From Acinetobacter baumannii (lineage in GTDB: Bacteria; Pseudomonadota; Gammaproteobacteria; Pseudomonadales; Moraxellaceae): DNA of 40,244 bases. Each line of letters opens with the position of its first letter. Positions within the stretch are counted from its first letter, which is position 1. The DNA is taken from assembly GCF_016508585.1 (NCBI RefSeq), contig NZ_JADVOP010000036.1:1-40244 (forward strand), given 5' to 3'. The notes below the pieces were generated by a model. The model did no database searches. It was given only the letters and a program-made list of their open reading frames with translations, and had not been told where the DNA came from. Position numbers and translations under genes: made by a program. This document shows positions 16,435-24,370 of this stretch, in pieces.

Positions 16435-17720
16435 TGACATTCTTCTAAATACTCCCAGACCGCTTCTAAGGTATGGAACGAACCACACACCAAAATCAGC
16501 TGATTATTATTGGTTTCTGCAAGCGCTGATTGAAATGCGGCTTGTACACAATCAAACTGTTCAACTGTCTCATTCTGCAATGCTGTATGCAACTGTTCCA
16601 TTGATGCTGCACGCGGCACAGCCAATGGAGCAATTTTCCACTTTAAGACAGTATTTTTCAACAACTTGACCACAGAATCTATATCTTTGTCAGACAACAT
16701 TGAAAAAATAGAGACAACTTCTGTGTACTGTTTATTGTATTCTAAGAATTTTCGCAATTGCTTTAACAAAAATTCAACACCATGCGGATTATGTCCCGCA
16801 TCAAAAATGACTGTTTTCTCTTGTATTTTTCTAATTTCAAAACGCCCAGCCAATTGTGCCTTTTCGATTCCTTGAGTAATTGCCTGTTGCGAAACATTTA
16901 AATCGCTGAGTAAAACTGCGGCGACAGCAGTAGAAATATTTTCTAAAGCAAGATGCCCTGTAGGAAGTTTTAATGTTGTTCCCGAACTGGCGAAATCCCA
17001 AGACTGACCATCTTTAGCTAACTGAAAAAAATAATCACGATTAACCGTAAATAACGTTGCATCACATTGTTGTGCTTTATCCTGAATCGCTTGCGGTAAG
17101 GTTTGTACGCCGCCAAATACGACAGGAATATTTGGGCGAATAATCCCTGCTTTTTCGAAAGCAATTTTTTCAATGGTATCGCCCAGCCAATCTGTATGAT
17201 CTAGCCCAATATTGGTAATCACAGCAACATCAGGATCAATCACATTCACTACATCTAAACGACCACCCAGCCCGACTTCAAGCACCCAGACATCACATTG
17301 CTTTTGTTTAAAAATAACGAAGGCAGCCAATGTGGTTGCTTCAAAAAAGGACAATGACAGATTACACATGCGACGTGCTTGGTCAACCTGAACAAAAGCA
17401 TCAATCAGAGTTTGATCATCAACTTCTTGACCCGCTAATTTAACACGCTCATTAAAACGATAGATATGAGGAGATTGATATAATCCGACATTAAAGCCCT
17501 GTGCATTTAGAATTGCGGCGAGGGTTGTGGTGGTTGATCCTTTACCATTGGTCCCAGCAACAGTGATTACTTTCGCATCGGGATGCAGGATTTCGAGTTG
17601 TTCAGCGACAGGAAGGACACGCTCTAAGCCTAAATCGATTCCTGTAACGTGAACATGGCTCCAATAATCGAGCCATGTTTGTAATTTATCAGTATTTAAA
17701 GGTGCTGTTTCGTTGTTCAA
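16431..17720 (-). CDS. folC: bifunctional folylpolyglutamate/dihydrofolate synthase FolC
   Basis: Adds glutamate to dihydropteroate and to folates; a cytosolic Mur-ligase-like ATPase. 429 residues. The P-loop is GTNGKGST (56-63), LGLERV marks the family start, and the HNPHGVEFLLKQLR block is the C-terminal Mur-ligase domain. The start appears to be TTG (17718-17720), overlapping the accD stop as TTGA, since no ATG or GTG fits and the N-terminal length is right from there. A weak start plus coupling would keep its level low. Between accD and the SPOR gene, it overlaps both by four bases. Confidence 0.95.
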   Translation of the reverse strand: MNNETAPLNTDKLQTWLDYWSHVHVTGIDLGLERVLPVAEQLEILHPDAKVITVAGTNGKGSTTTTLAAILNAQGFNVGLYQSPHIYRFNERVKLAGQEVDDQTLIDAFVQVDQARRMCNLSLSFFEATTLAAFVIFKQKQCDVWVLEVGLGGRLDVVNVIDPDVAVITNIGLDHTDWLGDTIEKIAFEKAGIIRPNIPVVFGGVQTLPQAIQDKAQQCDATLFTVNRDYFFQLAKDGQSWDFASSGTTLKLPTGHLALENISTAVAAVLLSDLNVSQQAITQGIEKAQLAGRFEIRKIQEKTVIFDAGHNPHGVEFLLKQLRKFLEYNKQYTEVVSIFSMLSDKDIDSVVKLLKNTVLKWKIAPLAVPRAASMEQLHTALQNETVEQFDCVQAAFQSALAETNNNQLILVCGSFHTLEAVWEYLEECQ

Positions 17721-18613
17721 GGCAAGTTCATCAGTTTCGCTACAATACGATATACAGTATCACGTAATGCATGACGATGAACAATTTGATCGACCACCCC
17801 ATGATCAAGCAAAAATTCCGCGCGCTGGAACGGTTCTTCAAGTTTCTCACGTACGGTTTGTTCGATAACGCGCTTACCTGCAAAGCCAATCATGGCTTTA
17901 GGTTCCGCAATCTGTACATCACCCAGCATCGCCAAAGATGCAGTAACGCCACCATAAACAGGATGCGTTAACACCACGATATAAGGTAGATGTGCATCTT
18001 TCATTTTTTGAACTGCGGCTGAAGTACGCGCCATTTGCATAAGAGACAGCATGCCTTCTTGCATACGCGCACCGCCAGAAGCTGCAAAACAGATTAATGG
18101 CTGTTTGTCTTTGATGGCTTTTTCAGCAGCCTGTACAAAGCGATCCCCCACCACAGTACCCATTGATCCAGCCATAAAGTCGAACTCAAAAGCACAGGCC
18201 ACCATTGAAATATTTTTCAACTGTCCCTGCATGGCTACCAATGCTTCAGTTTCACCTGTTTTATCCTGTGCTTCTTTCAAACGTGCTGGATAAGGTCTAC
18301 TGTCGACAAAATGTAGAGGATCTTTCGCAATAAACTCTTGACCAAGTTCATGGTTCACTTGATCAAAGAACCAGTTCAAACGATCACGCGCTTTCATTTT
18401 CAAATGTTCATCACATGACGGACAAACATAAGCATTAAAAGACATTGCTGTACGAGTCACGAGTGCATGACATTCAGGGCACTCAATGGTTGGTTCAGTA
18501 AACGTCGCTTTGAGTGTTTGTTGTTGATCAGGCACATCAATGCCTGGAACTTTACGATCTGTCCACGGCGTAGTTGCGCTGAGGATTTTCCCTGATTTCA
18601 CTTCTTGATTCAT
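17717..18613 (-). CDS. accD: acetyl-CoA carboxylase, carboxyltransferase beta subunit AccD
   Basis: Beta subunit of the enzyme that makes malonyl-CoA, the first step of fatty acid synthesis; it works with AccA. 298 residues with the N-terminal zinc ribbon CPECH...CPSCDEHL (C45, C48, C64, C67) followed by a crotonase-like carboxyltransferase domain (SGGARMQEGMLSLMQMA, GGVTASLAMLGD). The ATG overlaps the trpA stop by four bases, and the folC start overlaps the accD stop. It supplies malonyl-CoA for FabD, encoded 8 kb away on the same strand. Confidence 0.98.
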   Translation of the reverse strand: MNQEVKSGKILSATTPWTDRKVPGIDVPDQQQTLKATFTEPTIECPECHALVTRTAMSFNAYVCPSCDEHLKMKARDRLNWFFDQVNHELGQEFIAKDPLHFVDSRPYPARLKEAQDKTGETEALVAMQGQLKNISMVACAFEFDFMAGSMGTVVGDRFVQAAEKAIKDKQPLICFAASGGARMQEGMLSLMQMARTSAAVQKMKDAHLPYIVVLTHPVYGGVTASLAMLGDVQIAEPKAMIGFAGKRVIEQTVREKLEEPFQRAEFLLDHGVVDQIVHRHALRDTVYRIVAKLMNLP

Positions 18614-19413
18614 ACTAACTCATCGAGCGCCGCTCGAAGCTCCTTGACTTTATTCACTGCTGCTTCAACAGCTTGTTCTGGTGCAAGATTTGCAAAAGGT
18701 TTGACAAAGGCACTTCCGACAATCACAGCATCTGCAACTTGACCAACCGCTTTGGCAGAAGCAGCATCACTGATTCCAAAGCCCACCCCGACAGGAATAT
18801 CGGTAAAGCTTTTAATTTTTTGAATACGTGTTGCGACTTCGGTCGTGTCCAATGTTGCAGCGCCGGTAACACCTTTTAGAGACACATAGTAAATAAAACC
18901 ACTGGCTTGATTCACAACATGTTGAATACGCTGTTCTGTAGAGGTTGGTGCAAGCAAAAAGATTTGATCCATATCGTATTTTTGCAATACGTCATCTAGT
19001 GTTTTTGCTTCTTCAGGTGGTAAGTCCACCAGCAACACGCCATCTACGCCACATTCATTGGCATAAGACACAAACTTTTCATACCCAATGACCTCAACAG
19101 GATTTAAATATCCCATTAAAACCACAGGTGTAGTGGTGTCTTTTTGACGAAATGCTTTGACCATATTCAAAGCGTCAAGTGTGTTGGTGCCGGCAGCCAG
19201 AGCGCGCTCTGCTGCAAGTGCGATTACAGGACCATCTGCCATTGGGTCGGAAAATGGTAATCCAAGTTCTACAACATCTACGCCTGCTTCAACCATCTGA
19301 TGCAACAGAGGTACCGTTACATGAGGTTGTGGATCACCCGCCATCACATAAGAAACCAAAGCCTTACGCTGTTGAGATTTAAGTTGTGCAAAACGAGTGG
19401 CTAAACGTGACAT
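18610..19413 (-). CDS. trpA: tryptophan synthase alpha subunit TrpA
   Basis: Splits indole-3-glycerol phosphate to indole and glyceraldehyde 3-phosphate; the indole passes to TrpB. From the ATG at 19411-19413 (MSRLATRF) the protein has 267 residues, and the catalytic residues fall exactly at E49 (VELGLPFSDP) and D60 (ADGP), the standard numbering. This supports this start over the in-frame ATG four codons upstream. It is the first gene of a four-gene overlapping unit with accD, folC and the SPOR gene. trpB is not next to it; the upstream neighbour is a divergent antiporter gene. A probable promoter is at 19519-19547. Confidence 0.97.
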   Translation of the reverse strand: MSRLATRFAQLKSQQRKALVSYVMAGDPQPHVTVPLLHQMVEAGVDVVELGLPFSDPMADGPVIALAAERALAAGTNTLDALNMVKAFRQKDTTTPVVLMGYLNPVEVIGYEKFVSYANECGVDGVLLVDLPPEEAKTLDDVLQKYDMDQIFLLAPTSTEQRIQHVVNQASGFIYYVSLKGVTGAATLDTTEVATRIQKIKSFTDIPVGVGFGISDAASAKAVGQVADAVIVGSAFVKPFANLAPEQAVEAAVNKVKELRAALDELV

Positions 19414-19518
19414 AGGATTGTACATTCCTTGAATTGTTCAAACTTGAGGAGTTTTTAGACGATCAGACAACTGAGATGAATTTAAAATTCATTGACTTAT
19501 TATCTTCCATCATCCAAA

Positions 19519-19547
19519 TGTATAAATACAAGACACTGCATTGTAAC
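19519..19547 (-). promoter_or_regulatory. possible promoter of trpA-accD-folC-SPOR
   Basis: Minus strand GTTACA (19542-19547), 17-base spacer, TATACA (19519-19524). It would give a leader of about 100 bases before trpA. The hexamers match four and five of six bases, so this is a moderate call. Confidence 0.35.
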
Positions 19548-19776
19548 GCTATTTTTTACTCAAAGGATAGAGTCACATAGTCGCTCAAACGTATCTTGTT
19601 TTATATGACAAATAATAAAACAACCCATGTGTACATTTAGCGCTATTTTCAAATTGAGGACAATGATCAAAGTTACCTATTTTTAATGTAATGAAAATCA
19701 CGCATATTTTTAAAAAAATAAAAACAAATCATCAATATAGGGTAAGAAAAGCACATTTAGAGCATACACAATCATT

Positions 19777-19805
19777 TTTCAGAAATTGCAAAAGCTGTTT
19801 ATACT
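19777..19805 (+). promoter_or_regulatory. possible promoter of the NhaC-type antiporter gene
   Basis: TTTCAG (19777-19782), 17-base spacer, TATACT (19800-19805). Transcription would begin near 19812, about 24 bases before the ATG. The leader has no strong ribosome binding site. Confidence 0.4.
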
Positions 19806-19835
19806 ACGCGGGATTCTGATTTTTTATCTCCTCTT

Positions 19836-21161
19836 ATGACCACATTTCCACAGGCTAAAGTACAAGCCAGTGCGCTTGCGCTATTGCCACTTATTGTATT
19901 TTTAGCCATTTTTTTAGGCAGCGGTATTTACCACACCATCATTGGTACTGAGTTTGCTTTTTATCAAGTCAAAGCCCCGATCGCTGCATTGCCTGCGATC
20001 ATATTGGCCATTCTGCTGTATAAAGGAAAAATAAATTCAGCAATTGAAGCATTTTTAAATGGAGCAAGTCATCCAAACCTGATCCTCATGTTTATGGTTT
20101 TCATGTTGGCTGGTGCGTTTGCGAGTGTGACCAGTAACATTGGAAGTGTGGACTCCACTGTTCAATTTGGTTTGTCCATCATCCCACCGACATTTGTCTT
20201 GCCAATGCTGTTTGTGATCTCTGCCTTCATTGCAACTGCAATGGGCACATCAATGGGCACTATTGCAGCTTGTGCACCGATTGCTTTTGGATTCTCGCAA
20301 GCCACTGCAATTCCGCCCATCTATGCCATAGGAGCTGTCGTCAGTGGAGCAATGTTTGGCGATAATCTATCAATGATTTCAGATACCACCATTGCTGCAA
20401 CAAGAAGTTTAAATGTAGAACTACGCGACAAATTTCGGGTCAACATTTGGATTGCACTTCCTGCGGCAATCATCACCATCCTAATTTATTTCTTGACCAG
20501 CCATCAATCTCAACTCATTGAATATAAAAGCTATAACTTAGGGTTGATTGTGCCGTATCTGGCTGTTTTCTTTTTGGCTTTTACCCGTTTGCATGTGCTT
20601 GCAGTGTTAACGATCGGTATTATCCTTTCTATTTCAATCGGTTTGGTGGCAAACCCGGAATTGAATTTACTCAAATTAAATAACGCAATTTATGACGGAT
20701 TTGTGGGAATGTTTGAAGTTGCGTTACTGTCCATGTTTTTAGGTGGGCTTTCTGCCATTATGCAAAAAGAAGGTGGTTTGGAGTGGTTAATTCAACGCAT
20801 TTATTCTGCAACTCGACGATTTAATATAGGTCGACAACGTGCAGGCGAAATTGGCATCAGTTTTTTAGTGATTTTCTCTAATTTATTCGTTGCCAATAAT
20901 ACGGTTGCAATTATTTTATCGGGTGACATGGCAAGAGAAGTTGCCAAAGAATATGGTGTAGATCCCAAACGTGCTGCTGCATTCATGGATATTTTTTCAT
21001 GTGTGATTCAAGGCATTATTCCCTATGGTGCACAACTTCTACTCGCTTGCTCAATCGCTAAACTTTCACCTGTAGAACTCATCGGTTCCATTTATTACTG
21101 TTGGGTCTTGGCAATATTTGCAATTTTGGCTATCGCATTTAGATTTCCAAAATTAAAATAG
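19836..21161 (+). CDS. NhaC-family Na+/H+ antiporter-like membrane protein
   Basis: 441 residues with about ten or more hydrophobic segments, so an inner-membrane transporter. Family-type blocks are the GTSMGTIAACAPIAFGF region (about residues 137-152), the GAMFGDNLSMISDTTIAATRS segment and NLFVANNTVAIILSGD near the C-terminal third. These are characteristic of the NhaC/ion-transporter superfamily. The transported solute is not certain: sodium/proton exchange is the family default, but amino acid and other antiporters are related. It stands alone, divergent from trpA and convergent with an AraC-type gene. A bidirectional hairpin ends it (21180-21222). Confidence 0.85.
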   Translation: MTTFPQAKVQASALALLPLIVFLAIFLGSGIYHTIIGTEFAFYQVKAPIAALPAIILAILLYKGKINSAIEAFLNGASHPNLILMFMVFMLAGAFASVTSNIGSVDSTVQFGLSIIPPTFVLPMLFVISAFIATAMGTSMGTIAACAPIAFGFSQATAIPPIYAIGAVVSGAMFGDNLSMISDTTIAATRSLNVELRDKFRVNIWIALPAAIITILIYFLTSHQSQLIEYKSYNLGLIVPYLAVFFLAFTRLHVLAVLTIGIILSISIGLVANPELNLLKLNNAIYDGFVGMFEVALLSMFLGGLSAIMQKEGGLEWLIQRIYSATRRFNIGRQRAGEIGISFLVIFSNLFVANNTVAIILSGDMAREVAKEYGVDPKRAAAFMDIFSCVIQGIIPYGAQLLLACSIAKLSPVELIGSIYYCWVLAIFAILAIAFRFPKLK

Positions 21162-21179
21162 AAATCATCTATATGAATA

Positions 21180-21222
21180 AAAATTAACTTAGTCCACCAT
21201 CATATTGACTGAGTTAATTTTT
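21180..21222. terminator. bidirectional terminator between the antiporter and AraC-type genes
   Basis: AAAATTAACTTAGTC (21180-21194) and GACTGAGTTAATTTT (21207-21221) pair with one T-G wobble around a 12-base loop. A T-run ends one arm and an A-run begins the other, so both convergent genes can use it. Confidence 0.75.
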
Positions 21223-21231
21223 GCAAAGGAT

Positions 21232-22266
21232 TTATAAAGACCGTAAGTCTTTTTTCTTTTTTAACAACGTTTGCCCACTATATGCTTTATAGGCTCGGGC
21301 TAAAGCGGACTGATCCGAATAACCTAAACGCATTGCAATTTCAGAAAGCTGCATGTCACCGCTAAGCAAAAATTCACATCGTTTCATGCGTTCACTTTCA
21401 ACAATTTTTTTAAAAGAACTATCCAACTCGCTGAGTTGACGTTGCAAAGTACGCGTCGATATATGTAGTTCCTGTGCAACATCCTCAATCTTTGGTGCTT
21501 GTTCTTTGAGTTTTAAATACTCCGCTACAATAAGATGCAATTGTTGGGCAATGGTTTTATAGCGAGGTTTAGCTGCGATCGCCTCTTCTGCCTGTTTGAC
21601 CAAAAGTTGCATCAAAGACGGGTCAGCTTGTTGTATTTTCAGTTCCAAGCCATCCATACGCAACACAAAACTATAGTGAGGTTGATTGAATAGTACCTCG
21701 CAAGCATAGAACTTTTGATAATGATAGAGCGCCATCTGAGGAGCATGAGCAAAGTGTACTGCTTGCAGGGGAAATTGATTGGGGGGTACGATTTTCCGCG
21801 CAAGATGCATCATCAATGCATTGGTAAATTCATTGATTAAAATATATTTATCATGGTGAAATGGCCAAATTAAATGAACATACTGCCCTTTTTGTTGCAT
21901 CTGCATGGGTATAACTTCATCCCCATCAATCACCAAGCGACTAAAACGCATAATATTTTGCAATGCTTCGGCAACAGTAGTACTTCGTGATGCCATATAA
22001 CCCAGTACCCCAAAATGTTCAGGTCGAACATATTCCGCCATTTCAAAAACAATTTGGGGGCAATCGAATGCCTGTTTGGTTTTTTCAATCAATTGGTGAA
22101 AGAATAGATAAGCCGATTGCGTATCGATAGGCAATGACAGGATATTCAGCAAATGTTTTTTTTCATCCGTTTGCAAAAAATCAAGTGTTGCAACATCCAC
22201 GCCTCGTTCAGCCAAGTACATCTGCCAGAGATGGAAATAGCCGTTCGGAATCTGAAGGTCTTGCAT
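21232..22266 (-). CDS. AraC-family transcriptional regulator with N-terminal ligand domain
   Basis: 344 residues from the ATG at 22264-22266; a TTG six codons upstream has no ribosome binding site. About residues 15-200 form the 'arabinose-binding' type domain found in OruR/ArgR-like AraC regulators. The C-terminal 100 residues hold two helix-turn-helix motifs (VAQELHISTRTLQRQL and IAMRLGYSDQSALARAYKAYSG). It is divergent from the tandem PF10118-type genes and is the likely regulator of them. The 154-base gap carries a TCTGTCA direct repeat (22323-22329 and 22354-22360). The ligand is unknown. The operon it controls and the beta-oxidation genes nearby suggest a lipid-type signal, but this is inference. 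Confidence 0.88.
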   Translation of the reverse strand: MQDLQIPNGYFHLWQMYLAERGVDVATLDFLQTDEKKHLLNILSLPIDTQSAYLFFHQLIEKTKQAFDCPQIVFEMAEYVRPEHFGVLGYMASRSTTVAEALQNIMRFSRLVIDGDEVIPMQMQQKGQYVHLIWPFHHDKYILINEFTNALMMHLARKIVPPNQFPLQAVHFAHAPQMALYHYQKFYACEVLFNQPHYSFVLRMDGLELKIQQADPSLMQLLVKQAEEAIAAKPRYKTIAQQLHLIVAEYLKLKEQAPKIEDVAQELHISTRTLQRQLSELDSSFKKIVESERMKRCEFLLSGDMQLSEIAMRLGYSDQSALARAYKAYSGQTLLKKKKDLRSL

Positions 22267-22322
22267 AGGCTGGCACTCTTTCAATTCTACATATCAACCA
22301 ATTTGACATTCTAAATTTTCAT

Positions 22323-22360
22323 TCTGTCATAAAATGTATAAAAATTGGCAATATCTGTCA
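22323..22360. promoter_or_regulatory. direct repeat, possible AraC-type operator
   Basis: TCTGTCA occurs at 22323-22329 and 22354-22360, 31 bases apart (about three helical turns), in the divergent region between the regulator and the PF10118-type genes. The second copy continues to TGTCAAA, which is the reverse complement of TTTGACA at 22302-22308. Direct repeats in phase fit AraC-family binding. No promoter boxes near it are clear. Confidence 0.4.
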
Positions 22361-22420
22361 AAACAAAGCTGTAATTTCCCGACATACTGAAAGCATCTAA
22401 AGCAATGCAAGTAAAACAAA

Positions 22421-23296
22421 ATGAATGCATTAGTTAAATATCAGGTGGATCCCGTCGTTCGAACCAAACTCGATTTTAAACTTGAAGATGTTCCTCGCTT
22501 TTGGTTTGGTGGAGATCCATTCCGTACCCGTTTATTTGATGCTTTGAGCCTTACCTTTCCAGATGGGGAACGCTACTTTATTGAAAGTGTTCGTTTATTC
22601 CGAAACAAAATCACCGATCCAGATTTACAGCAACGGGTTGCCGACTTTATTCGTCAAGAAGCTCAACACGGTATGGCACATGACAAAATGAACCGGGTGA
22701 TGAAAGACCAAGGTATGCCTGTAGATCGATTTATTCAACTTCTACAGAAAATCTTTAAATTTGAACTCAGCCGACGCTCTCCACAGTACAACATCGCCAT
22801 GACAGCTGCAGCTGAACATTTAACCGCGCTTATGGCAGAAACTTTTTACCGTCACAAAGCAACCTTAGCCGAAGCGCATCCTTATGTGCGTGCTTTATTG
22901 GCATGGCATTCCATAGAAGAAATGGAACATCGGGATGTGGCTTTTGATGTGATGAAACAAGTAGGTGAAGTCCCTGATAATTTACGCCGCTTCGCTTTGG
23001 CGTTTACGACAATCATGATGTTCAACTTCACGCTGTACCGAGCCAATATCATGTTAAAGCATGATGGTTTCAGCCGTATAGAACGAATCAAAATGATGGC
23101 TCAAGGCTTACCGTGGTTTTTGGGTAAACAAGGTATTCTTTCTGCAATGAGAACTGAATATTTGGATTGGTTTAAAAAAGATTTCCATCCTAACCAACAT
23201 CCAGTGATTCGCCAATATCAAGTTTGGGTCGATAGCATGGCTGCCACCAATGACCCAATTCAGGCAGGCGAAGCATTTTGGCAGGCAGGTTTATAG
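22421..23296 (+). CDS. PF10118-type 'metal-dependent hydrolase', copy 1
   Basis: 291-residue, soluble, mainly helical protein. The family is annotated as predicted metal-dependent hydrolase without a known reaction. Conserved acidic and histidine residues form the pattern E50, E80-x-x-H83 (RQEAQHG), E132/E140 (AAEHLTALMAE) and E167-x-x-H170 (IEEMEH), which is the spacing type of a ferritin-like di-iron four-helix protein. So an oxygenase or hydroxylase is an alternative to a hydrolase. The next gene is a 74 percent identical copy (216 of 291 positions by hand, no gaps). No signal peptide is visible. It is divergent from an AraC regulator. Confidence 0.85.
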   Translation: MNALVKYQVDPVVRTKLDFKLEDVPRFWFGGDPFRTRLFDALSLTFPDGERYFIESVRLFRNKITDPDLQQRVADFIRQEAQHGMAHDKMNRVMKDQGMPVDRFIQLLQKIFKFELSRRSPQYNIAMTAAAEHLTALMAETFYRHKATLAEAHPYVRALLAWHSIEEMEHRDVAFDVMKQVGEVPDNLRRFALAFTTIMMFNFTLYRANIMLKHDGFSRIERIKMMAQGLPWFLGKQGILSAMRTEYLDWFKKDFHPNQHPVIRQYQVWVDSMAATNDPIQAGEAFWQAGL

Positions 23297-23364
23297 GTTC
23301 GATTTAACTCAACCTGCTTATTTACCCAACCGTTTTGGAACTCAATATTGCGAGAAATAAAACA

Positions 23365-24240
23365 ATGAATGCATATGTGAAACATCAAGTTGACCCTGTA
23401 GTCCGGACAAATCTAGACTTTAAATTGAATGAAGTTCCTCGCTTCTGGTTTGCTAACGACCCATTTCGAACACGTATGTTCGATGCATTGAGCCTCACTT
23501 TTCCAGTGGGAGAACGCTATTTTATCCAAAGTGTGCGAGCCCTTCGCGATAAAATCACCGATCCAGATTTACAACAACGTGTGACAGATTTCATTAAGCA
23601 AGAAGCACAACACGGTCTGGCCCATGACAAAATGAATCAGGAAATGCAACGTCAAGGCATGCCTGTGGATCAGTTTGTTAAATTTATGGGTGAGCATTTT
23701 GAATACATCCTCAAACACCGCTCTAAGCAATACAATATTGCCATGACCGCTGCAGCTGAACATCTCACCGCACTTATGGCAGAAACTTTTTATAGTCATA
23801 AAGAAACTTTAGCCGATGTACATCCCTTTGTACGTGCACTCTTTGCTTGGCACTCAATTGAAGAAATGGAACATCGTGATGTCGCATTTGATGTGATGAA
23901 AGATGTTGGGCAGGTTTCTGAGCCTTTACGTAAGTTTGCGCTGGCTTTTGTGACACTACAGATGTTTGGCTTCACCTTTTACCGTGCCAATGTAATGTTA
24001 AAACATGATGGTTTTGGTCGCCTGCAACGCGCCAAATTCGCACTTAAAGGTATCCCCTGGTTCTTTGGTAAATCCGGAAAACTAACTGCCATGCGTCAAC
24101 AATATCTGGATTGGTTTAAAGCTGATTTCCATCCGAGTCAACATCCAGTCATTCAACAATATCAAGTCTGGGTCGATACTCTGGCTGAAACCAATGATCC
24201 AATCCAAGCGGGCGAAGCGTTTTGGCAGGCTGCTCGATAA
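23365..24240 (+). CDS. PF10118-type 'metal-dependent hydrolase', copy 2
   Basis: 291 residues from the ATG at 23365; a TTG ten codons upstream is in frame but has no clear ribosome binding site and no counterpart in copy 1. All candidate metal ligands are in identical positions to copy 1 (E50, E80/H83, E132, E140, E167/H170), while the stretch 91-120 differs most (17 of 30 positions), as if substrate contact or partner choice had changed. It follows copy 1 by 68 bases without a terminator between them, so both are likely on one mRNA. A strong hairpin with a T-run ends the unit at 24288-24331. Confidence 0.85.
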   Translation: MNAYVKHQVDPVVRTNLDFKLNEVPRFWFANDPFRTRMFDALSLTFPVGERYFIQSVRALRDKITDPDLQQRVTDFIKQEAQHGLAHDKMNQEMQRQGMPVDQFVKFMGEHFEYILKHRSKQYNIAMTAAAEHLTALMAETFYSHKETLADVHPFVRALFAWHSIEEMEHRDVAFDVMKDVGQVSEPLRKFALAFVTLQMFGFTFYRANVMLKHDGFGRLQRAKFALKGIPWFFGKSGKLTAMRQQYLDWFKADFHPSQHPVIQQYQVWVDTLAETNDPIQAGEAFWQAAR

Positions 24241-24287
24241 AACATTAAAACCATTCAGCTGAATTCGCCACCTGATCAATTTTTTCA

Positions 24288-24331
24288 GCAACATAAGATT
24301 TTATCCAAACCCATCTTATGTTGCTTTTTTT
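24288..24331 (+). terminator. terminator of the PF10118-type gene pair
   Basis: GCAACATAAGAT (24288-24299) and ATCTTATGTTGC (24313-24324) are perfect 12-base arms followed by TTTTTTT. Confidence 0.92.
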
Positions 24332-24370
24332 CCTAAACACTCACTTCAATATTTGACTTTAAACGAAGTC

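Larger units (their letters stand above)
19426..19835. other. divergent intergenic region between trpA and the antiporter gene
   Basis: 410 AT-rich bases without a gene. It holds a probable trpA promoter (19519-19547) and a probable antiporter promoter (19777-19805). A small palindrome, ATGAATTT/AAATTCAT near 19474-19490, lies in the trpA leader. A short frame there (MMEDNKSMNFKFISVV) has no tryptophan codon, so I see no attenuator of the classic kind. Confidence 0.5.

Noticed and set aside
19440..19520. A trp attenuator before trpA
   Set aside because: The only short frame in the leader has no tryptophan codon, and no set of competing hairpins with a T-run is visible.
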